Shown here piece by piece: positions 33,089 through 38,168 of a stretch of 38,168 nt of DNA. A model generated the notes under the pieces. It was not told where the DNA came from. It searched no databases and saw only the letters and a program-made list of their open reading frames with translations. The translations under genes were made by a program, and so were the position numbers. The stretch covers positions 4,393 through 42,560 of the forward strand of contig NZFL01000024.1 in assembly GCA_002690655.1 (NCBI GenBank), written 5' to 3'. This DNA is from Pedosphaera sp. Its GTDB lineage: Bacteria > Verrucomicrobiota > Verrucomicrobiia > Limisphaerales > AAA164-E04. Each line of letters opens with the position of its first letter. Within the stretch, counting starts at the first letter, position 1.

Positions 33089-33997
33089 TCAAGACGAAAG
33101 CCATTGATGTTTCCATTTACCGAGGTCGGCCAAACCGAGGCATACACCTGCCATGACGAAGATCATGGCTACCCAAAAATGAATCTGTACGGATTCATTC
33201 AGAAACACTCTACCGCATAAAACAGTGGTCAATGGGATGAGATTTACAAAAAGCATGACTCTGCTCGTGGGCCATTTCTTCAATGCATTCGTCCAAAAAG
33301 CAAAGGCAAAAACACCTGCACCAATGATCGAATAAATCTGTGTTGCCCACAGTTTCGGTTCCATTGCGATGCTTGCGTTCATCTGATCGTATATGGCAAA
33401 TGGTAGTAACCAGACAAAAGTGCGAATGAAATTGTGTCCATTGAGCTGGGCGCTGGATAATTGATTGCCAAAACTGCGGCAGACCCTGCTGTAAAATGTC
33501 CACAATACCGCTGCGAGCAATCCCAATCCATTGCCCAACCACCCCACTTCCTGACTCGCAGAGGATTGAAAAAGGATCGCTACCCCAAACAAGGTCAAGA
33601 CTGCTGCAATAAAACGTTTGATCAGTTCAGCGCGCTCTACCAATCTGATTTCCCAAAGCAATGCCCACATGGGGGAAGTGGCGAAGAGTAAACCCATATT
33701 CGCGGCCGTACTGAATTTGAGAGCCCAAATAAAACTTAAAATATAGACGGTAAAACTCAGGCTCCCTTTAAACCAAAGAGCTTTTTTCAGTGATGGATTC
33801 AAAGGTTTTGGGGAACCGAACCAGCGCGTCTTGTGTGCAAGAAAAAGCAGTAATGCGCCTGAAATCAGAAAGCGTGTGCAGCTGGTCCAGATGGGTGGCC
33901 ACGTATCGACAAGGTATTTCGTAGCGACGTTGTTTCCTCCCCAGAGAAATACCGCTACGATCAATCCTGTTACCACTGCTGCTGAATTGTCACGCAC
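33089..33997 (-). CDS. EamA/DMT-superfamily transporter
   Basis: The 302 residues form about ten membrane helices in two EamA repeats. The first starts with VTGLIVAVFLWGGNNVATKY and includes FSTAANMGLLFATSPMWALL. The second includes GNGLGLLAAVLWTFYSRVCR and ends with LNESVQIHFWVAMIFVMAGV. EamA proteins export or exchange small metabolites such as amino acids. The substrate is not predictable. The gene begins 35 bases after the end of the GNAT gene and its 3' end lies about 100 bases before the start of the PVC heme protein, so GNAT-EamA is likely one transcript. Confidence 0.92.
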   Translation of the reverse strand: MRDNSAAVVTGLIVAVFLWGGNNVATKYLVDTWPPIWTSCTRFLISGALLLFLAHKTRWFGSPKPLNPSLKKALWFKGSLSFTVYILSFIWALKFSTAANMGLLFATSPMWALLWEIRLVERAELIKRFIAAVLTLFGVAILFQSSASQEVGWLGNGLGLLAAVLWTFYSRVCRSFGNQLSSAQLNGHNFIRTFVWLLPFAIYDQMNASIAMEPKLWATQIYSIIGAGVFAFAFWTNALKKWPTSRVMLFVNLIPLTTVLCGRVFLNESVQIHFWVAMIFVMAGVCLGLADLGKWKHQWLSS

Positions 33998-34032
33998 GCA
34001 GAGAGTAAGGGGGACGCATCGTCGAGTGACAA

Positions 34033-34782
34033 CTAGAAATAGCGCCTGAGGGTTCTCGCTGAGAGCTTGTTGAGATCGAGAAGTGTCAGGAAATCAATGG
34101 TGCCAAACGCTTTGTCCAAGGCGGGTGGCCCACAAATTTGAGCGCCAACGGTCAGATAAGCGCGCAGCAATTTGGGTATCTCAGGTTGTGTTTCCGGTTG
34201 CTCCTCGAATGGGCAGGCATATTTGGGGAGTGGATTGGTGCGCAGGTGTGGTAAGGTAAGGAACCGTTCCTTCAGCATGCGAAAAACCTCAAGGCCTGCG
34301 TCTGGATCTTGAGATGTGAGTGAACTGCAGCCTATGAAATATCGAAGATCATAGTTCATGGCATAGCGAGCAATGCCTTTCCACAACAGGCTCAGGCTGG
34401 CAAGGTTTCGATGAGATTTGTGGATACAGGCCCGGCCTAATTCCAGCATCTCATGACGCATGGATTCGAAAGGTGAGAAGTCAAATTCCTGCTCGCTGTA
34501 ATAGCCAAGACCCTTTTTTGCCTTGATCCCTGATTGAAGTCGGTAAGTTCCAACAATACGGCCGCTCGCCCTGTCCTCTACGATCAAATGATCGCAGATG
34601 ATGTCAAAGGGATCCTCGTCCCTGCCTGTTGTAAATGCTTCATCCAAACCTTCTTTCAGCTCCAGGTTGAATACCTGGAATCGGAGCTTTTGTGCTTCAC
34701 GAAGATCTTCTGGAGTCTGCACAAGGCGGCAGATATACTGTCCACAGAGTAACTCTTTGAACCAGTTTTGGGTTAGTTTCAT
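34033..34782 (-). CDS. GNAT-fold N-acyltransferase (OlsB/hemolysin-like)
   Basis: The 249-residue protein belongs to the Acetyltransf_5 group. Landmarks are LREAQKLRFQVFNLELKEGL, DPFDIICDHLIVED, GRIVGTYRLQSG, YYSEQEFDFSPF, MLELGRACIHKSHRN and MNYDLRYFIGCSSL. OlsB in this group attaches a 3-hydroxyacyl chain to ornithine to form lyso-ornithine lipid. No olsA is adjacent, so an ornithine lipid role is plausible but unproven, and other acyl-homoserine-like or lysine-lipid products are possible. It is the first gene of the minus-strand unit with EamA downstream. Confidence 0.85.
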   Translation of the reverse strand: MKLTQNWFKELLCGQYICRLVQTPEDLREAQKLRFQVFNLELKEGLDEAFTTGRDEDPFDIICDHLIVEDRASGRIVGTYRLQSGIKAKKGLGYYSEQEFDFSPFESMRHEMLELGRACIHKSHRNLASLSLLWKGIARYAMNYDLRYFIGCSSLTSQDPDAGLEVFRMLKERFLTLPHLRTNPLPKYACPFEEQPETQPEIPKLLRAYLTVGAQICGPPALDKAFGTIDFLTLLDLNKLSARTLRRYF

Positions 34783-35124
34783 CTTTCAACTAATCACAAT
34801 GATCGCTTCTGAAAGGATAAAGCACATCAATGTTGGGTAAGTGCATGATGATCTGGCCGTCTTCGGGACTTGACAAGAGTATTTGTCATATATCGTATCG
34901 AAATGATGATTTCCAAGAAGAAGAGAAAGATTGGTTGTTTCATAAAATTGGAAACCCAAACTGCTCTTCTTGTAACACCTCATGATGTCGGCTATGTGAC
35001 AACTTGGCAAAAGATCGTTTCTCGGACTTGTGAACGTTTAACATTATCACCTGGCAAATAACATTAATACCCCCGGGTATTGGCCGGACAGGGGTTTTCG
35101 TAATGGCGGATCGCGGAGAGGCTT
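34783..35124. other. Intergenic stretch with two palindromes
   Basis: About 340 bases lie between the 3' end of the Calx-beta gene and the 5' end of the GNAT gene. A plus-strand frame at 34870-35061 has no ATG near its start, no ribosome site and no family. AATACCC (35066-35072) and GGGTATT (35075-35081) form a tight palindrome 43 bases after the Calx-beta stop without a convincing T run. A second dyad is at 34871-34888. Otherwise nothing was recognised. Confidence 0.5.
34871..34888. promoter_or_regulatory. Operator-like dyad upstream of the GNAT gene
   Basis: TGACAA (34871-34876) and TTGTCA (34883-34888) form a perfect six-base dyad with a six-base spacer. The left half overlaps a TTGACA on the plus strand. 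The dyad is about 90 bases upstream of the GNAT start on the minus strand. The size and symmetry fit a dimeric regulator site, but no regulator gene is adjacent. Confidence 0.35.
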
Positions 35125-36672
35125 TCAATCCTCTTCAACTGCTTTCAGTGCCTTGCGTATCCTAAAATATTTTTCTTTTTTTCTTTGGGTGGGGCTTTCG
35201 ATGATATCGAGCGCGTTGTCACTGGTAACCCCGTGGTCAAGGACATCCCAGTCTCGCAGGTTTTCGGAAACTTCCAGCAGAAAGTTTTCCCCCGCAACCC
35301 ATGGTAGTCGCATATGGATGCTTCCGTCCTGCATGAATTTGTTGGTATCAGGCCCCGGGCTTTGCTCCATGATCAGGACCCTGGCGGTCTCCGATTCACC
35401 AATGGAATAGGTTTTCGCTGATGGAAGAAGCGACAGTATGACGGTTTCTCTTTCCTCTTGAATATCATCCCTGAGAGGATTCACAACCACGGAGCCCCAG
35501 CGCTGACCGGGTTCGATGGTCAGGGCGCCGGAAAGTTCCTTGTAGTCAATACCATTGGCCGCACTGCCTGATACCTGATAGCTGACTTCCAGCGCCGCAT
35601 CTGTCGAGCCGGTGCGACGAACGCGGAACATCGCGGTGTTGGTTTTTGCGTTCACACTATCTGCCGTTTCCGAAGCAAGCATGTCTTTTGAAAAGACAGT
35701 GAGCTCCGGGAGATCCTGATGGTCCATGATGACTATCTTGGTAGGGCGCGAAAATGTGGTCACACCCTCATTGTCCGTGACAGCGAGGGTTATTTCATAG
35801 ATTCCTGCGCGAGGTTCCTGCCATTGGTAATGAAAATGTTGGCGTTGCCCCGATTCAGGAGTCACCATGTATTCAACGGCCTCTTCATACAGGATCTCGC
35901 TATTGGTACTAAATTGAAACGCACTGATCCATCCATCCGGATCCATGGCTTCTCCCGAGATTGAAAGGGCGGATGGCAGCTGAAACATGTGATGCTTTTT
36001 AGGAGTGATCAGGACTGATTTCGGGGCGAGATTCTCTCTACGTTCTACGTCAAACACCTTAAGTTTTGCGGTATTCTTTTTACCTATCTGATAGCAGGAA
36101 GGTGGGGGTGGGAAGATGGCGATGCACACAATATCCGCCAATGTCAATACCACCTCTTCCATACCCTCTGCTTCCTCATCCTCCAGAGCCTGGACTGTCA
36201 CTTGCACGCTTTCCTGACCCCGAGCAATGGTGACGGCTCCGTTCAATCGAAGGTAATCTTCCCCATTGACGGCTGATCCGCTCAAGTGATAATAGACATC
36301 CAGAGGGTGCGAAAGATCTCCATCGCGTGTAATGAGGAAGGAGCCCGTGCCCGCTTTGCCGTCGCTGGATGTTTCGAACGCTTCCCTGTCCGAAGTTTCA
36401 ACCTGCACGACGGTCAACAGGTGTTCGTCAGCGCCGGTTTCCTTTCGTGGTTGCATGACGGTAGTATCAGGCCCGCTTTGCTCACCCTTTTCATCGATTG
36501 ATTCTCTGGACGAATTATAGTTTTTCTGGTGTCCTTCAGATTTCTTCTCAGGCGATATCTGATTTACGATGGGAGGATCTGTCGGGACCTTCTGAGCCGA
36601 TGCAGTCATACCTATCGAGCCGATCAGCAGGACAGTTGCAAGATTTCTCGACAACGGGTTACTTTTTTTCAT
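35125..36672 (-). CDS. Exported protein with two Calx-beta domains
   Basis: The ATG at 36672 is chosen because GGAG lies nine bases upstream and a clean signal peptide follows (MKKSNPLSRNLATVLLIGSI). This gives 515 residues. A charged linker precedes two Calx-beta domains (HLSGSAVNGEDYLRLNGAVT with EGMEEVVLTL, and QVSGSAANGIDYKELSGALT with EERETVILSL). They are separated by an immunoglobulin-like domain (AGIYEITLAVTDNEGVTTFS). A C-terminal strand-rich segment (NFLLEVSENLRDWDVLDHG) resembles modules found at the end of many Verrucomicrobia surface proteins. Calx-beta domains bind calcium and serve in adhesion or matrix proteins. No enzyme domain is present. It is divergent from the esterase fusion gene across 68 bases. 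Confidence 0.85.
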   Translation of the reverse strand: MKKSNPLSRNLATVLLIGSIGMTASAQKVPTDPPIVNQISPEKKSEGHQKNYNSSRESIDEKGEQSGPDTTVMQPRKETGADEHLLTVVQVETSDREAFETSSDGKAGTGSFLITRDGDLSHPLDVYYHLSGSAVNGEDYLRLNGAVTIARGQESVQVTVQALEDEEAEGMEEVVLTLADIVCIAIFPPPPSCYQIGKKNTAKLKVFDVERRENLAPKSVLITPKKHHMFQLPSALSISGEAMDPDGWISAFQFSTNSEILYEEAVEYMVTPESGQRQHFHYQWQEPRAGIYEITLAVTDNEGVTTFSRPTKIVIMDHQDLPELTVFSKDMLASETADSVNAKTNTAMFRVRRTGSTDAALEVSYQVSGSAANGIDYKELSGALTIEPGQRWGSVVVNPLRDDIQEERETVILSLLPSAKTYSIGESETARVLIMEQSPGPDTNKFMQDGSIHMRLPWVAGENFLLEVSENLRDWDVLDHGVTSDNALDIIESPTQRKKEKYFRIRKALKAVEED

Positions 36673-36740
36673 AATCAACATCTCCCTCATCATTTTCAGA
36701 AAATCTCGCAATTGTCATGCCATCTCAGAAATTAAAAAAT

Positions 36741-38168
36741 ATGATCCATTGTCCTGGCCCTTCATCATTCTGGCTTTGTTACATGGGAATATTTTCCATT
36801 GTCTTGTCAATTGCAGCAAAGGATGAAGTATTTCGCATAGCTTGTGTTGGGGATAGCATCACACAAGGGGCCCGGGTTGATGCAGACACTCAATCTTACC
36901 CGGTCCGGCTTGCTGAGATCCTTGGCGATCATTACGAAATTCGTAATTTTGGTGTCGGGGGCGCGACGATGCTACGCAGTGGAAAACCGACGGTCTGGTC
37001 CACACTGGAGGCGATCAAGGCGTTTGAGCCACATCATATTTTCATAGCCCTGGGAACAAACGACACCGTTGAGGGGCATCGACGGAATTGGTCGCGTATC
37101 GACCGATTTGGTCCCGATTGCAAGGACTTGACTGATGAGTTGCTAGGACTGCCGTCGCACCCGACAATCTGTCTGGCGGGCCCGACTTCCATGGTGCTGG
37201 AGACTCCCGGATTAAGCGAGCAACGTCAAATCAATCTGCGGGAGCGAAAACCCAGACTTCAGCAGCTCCGCGGCATTCTTAACAACCTGGTCGAGGTAAT
37301 GGCAAACGATCGATTGTATTTCCAGGATCTTGCCACGGTTTTTGAGAAGCGCCCTGAATTAATGACGCATGGTGACGGTGTACATCCCAATAGTAACGGC
37401 TACAAGGAATTAGCTCTGACCGTCGCACGCTCATTCGAGTCAAAGCATGGAAAGAGCAGGCACATCAAAAAAGACCGATGGCAAGGATTTGAGCGCCAGC
37501 ATTTCAAGATTCAGGGTAGATCCGCCTGGATCGTTGTTCCTCTGAAAGCCGCTGAGGGGCGCCCCTGGATTTGGAGGGCTCGTTTTCCCGGTTTTCATGC
37601 TGAAATGGATCAACAACTTGTCGGACACGGCTTTCACGTTGGATATGTTGATGTAGCAGGGTTATTTGGTGCATCCGATGCGATGAAAAAAGGCGATGCG
37701 TTTTATCATCACGTGACTCAGCGATATCAGCTGTCTCGTCAGCCTGTTTTGGAGGGTGTGAGTCGGGGTGGTTTGTTTGTTTATCACTGGGCAATGCGTC
37801 ACCCGGACTGGGTGAGTGCGATCTATTGCGACACACCGGTTTGTGACCCCAGAAGCTGGCCTGGGGGAGAGGGGAAAGGAATGGGGTCAGCACGAGACTG
37901 GGATCGTTTCATGAAGGTCAATGACCTGAGTCCGGAGACTTTGCATGCATACAGGGCTCCCATATTCAAAAATTACGAGCTGCTTGTTCGTTTTCAAATC
38001 CCCATCATGCACATCATTTCTGAAAACGACAGGATCGTTCCCCCCGGAGAAAACACGCTCAAATTAAAGCAATATCTTCACAAAAGTGGACATTTCATGC
38101 AATTGATACGAGTGAAAGAAGGCACCCCAGAGTCTCATGGTCATCATTTCACCCATCCGGAACCTGAT
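36741..38168 (+). CDS. GDSL/SGNH esterase fused to an alpha/beta hydrolase (3' truncated by window edge)
   Basis: The frame is open from the ATG at 36741 to the window end (476 codons, no stop seen). A second ATG at 36783 also fits the signal peptide (MGIFSIVLSIAAK). The first half is an SGNH hydrolase: ACVGDSITQG with Ser39, NFGVGGATML, ALGTNDT with Asn107, and GDGVHPNSNGY with Asp212 and His215. The second half is an alpha/beta hydrolase: GYVDVAGLFGAS, EGVSRGGLF with Ser341, ISENDRIVPPG with Asp430, and SHGHHFTHPEP with His466 as a candidate. Two esterase-type sites in one exported protein suggest removal of different ester groups from one substrate, probably a plant or algal glycan. This role is inferred. 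Confidence 0.85.
   Translation, partial: MIHCPGPSSFWLCYMGIFSIVLSIAAKDEVFRIACVGDSITQGARVDADTQSYPVRLAEILGDHYEIRNFGVGGATMLRSGKPTVWSTLEAIKAFEPHHIFIALGTNDTVEGHRRNWSRIDRFGPDCKDLTDELLGLPSHPTICLAGPTSMVLETPGLSEQRQINLRERKPRLQQLRGILNNLVEVMANDRLYFQDLATVFEKRPELMTHGDGVHPNSNGYKELALTVARSFESKHGKSRHIKKDRWQGFERQHFKIQGRSAWIVVPLKAAEGRPWIWRARFPGFHAEMDQQLVGHGFHVGYVDVAGLFGASDAMKKGDAFYHHVTQRYQLSRQPVLEGVSRGGLFVYHWAMRHPDWVSAIYCDTPVCDPRSWPGGEGKGMGSARDWDRFMKVNDLSPETLHAYRAPIFKNYELLVRFQIPIMHIISENDRIVPPGENTLKLKQYLHKSGHFMQLIRVKEGTPESHGHHFTHPEPD

Noticed and set aside
32988-33116. N-terminal extension of the PVC heme protein
   Set aside because: It overlaps the EamA gene end and lacks signal peptide features, whereas the ATG at 32987 starts a clean signal peptide.
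34870-35061. Plus-strand 63-codon ORF in the GNAT/Calx-beta gap
   Set aside because: It has no ribosome site, no family, and a composition that looks random. It begins on top of an operator-like dyad.

Overview
The window looks like a stretch of a Verrucomicrobiota chromosome (PVC superphylum). The pointers are a PVC-type heme-binding CxxCH protein, a Tat-exported DUF1501 protein, a prepilin-like protein with the [25 protein letters not shown]-terminus style of this phylum (quoted in parts below), a TonB-receptor/TPR pair, an SGNH-TPR protein and a DUF5009-type acyltransferase. Shine-Dalgarno sequences are scarce. No phage, IS or CRISPR signal was seen. Class-level placement is not possible from sequence reading alone.

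Layout. 1-4374: an outer-membrane uptake operon (end of a TonB-like protein, a periplasmic TPR protein, a TonB-dependent receptor). 4569-7328: a PhoU-domain protein and a membrane-anchored SGNH-hydrolase/TPR protein. 7384-8813 (minus): a coupled NUDIX hydrolase and ROK kinase-like pair. 8814-9457: a gene-poor stretch with a strong hairpin, a short ORF interrupted by one UGA and a terminator. 9458-12732 (minus): tRNA-Lys(UUU), DUF423, SDR, AsmA-like and HGSNAT/DUF5009-like genes. 12906-15095: recD2. 15160-15399: a SelW/Rdx-type selenoprotein with an in-frame UGA, invisible to standard ORF callers. 15432-17998 (minus): DUF1501 protein, zinc-ribbon protein and orphan DsbD N-terminal domain. 18423-22017: a phosphatase-cytochrome fusion, a polyprenyl synthase, an ECF sigma factor and its membrane partner. 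22028-23256 (minus): alpha/beta hydrolase and DUF4399. 23414-24983: a DEDDy exonuclease and a divergent dihydropteroate-synthase paralogue. 25001-28165 (minus): a SWIM-SNF2 ATPase. 28372-29895: prepilin-like protein and Mn/Fe superoxide dismutase. 30000-34782 (minus): GNAT acyltransferase, EamA transporter and the PVC heme protein. 35125-36672 (minus): a Calx-beta protein. 36741-38168: a truncated (window edge) GDSL esterase fused to an alpha/beta hydrolase.

The most notable result is the selenoprotein at 15160-15399. UGA falls exactly where the Rdx family has the second Cys of its CxxC motif (here CxxU). The frame stays open to a normal stop, a short SECIS-like hairpin with a GGU loop follows the UGA, and a well-formed sigma70-type promoter places the transcription start on the GUG start codon, which suggests a leaderless mRNA. 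UGA is an ordinary stop in neighbouring genes, so recoding to Trp is not the explanation. The gene converges on an exported DsbD N-terminal-domain protein, which gives the locus a redox theme.
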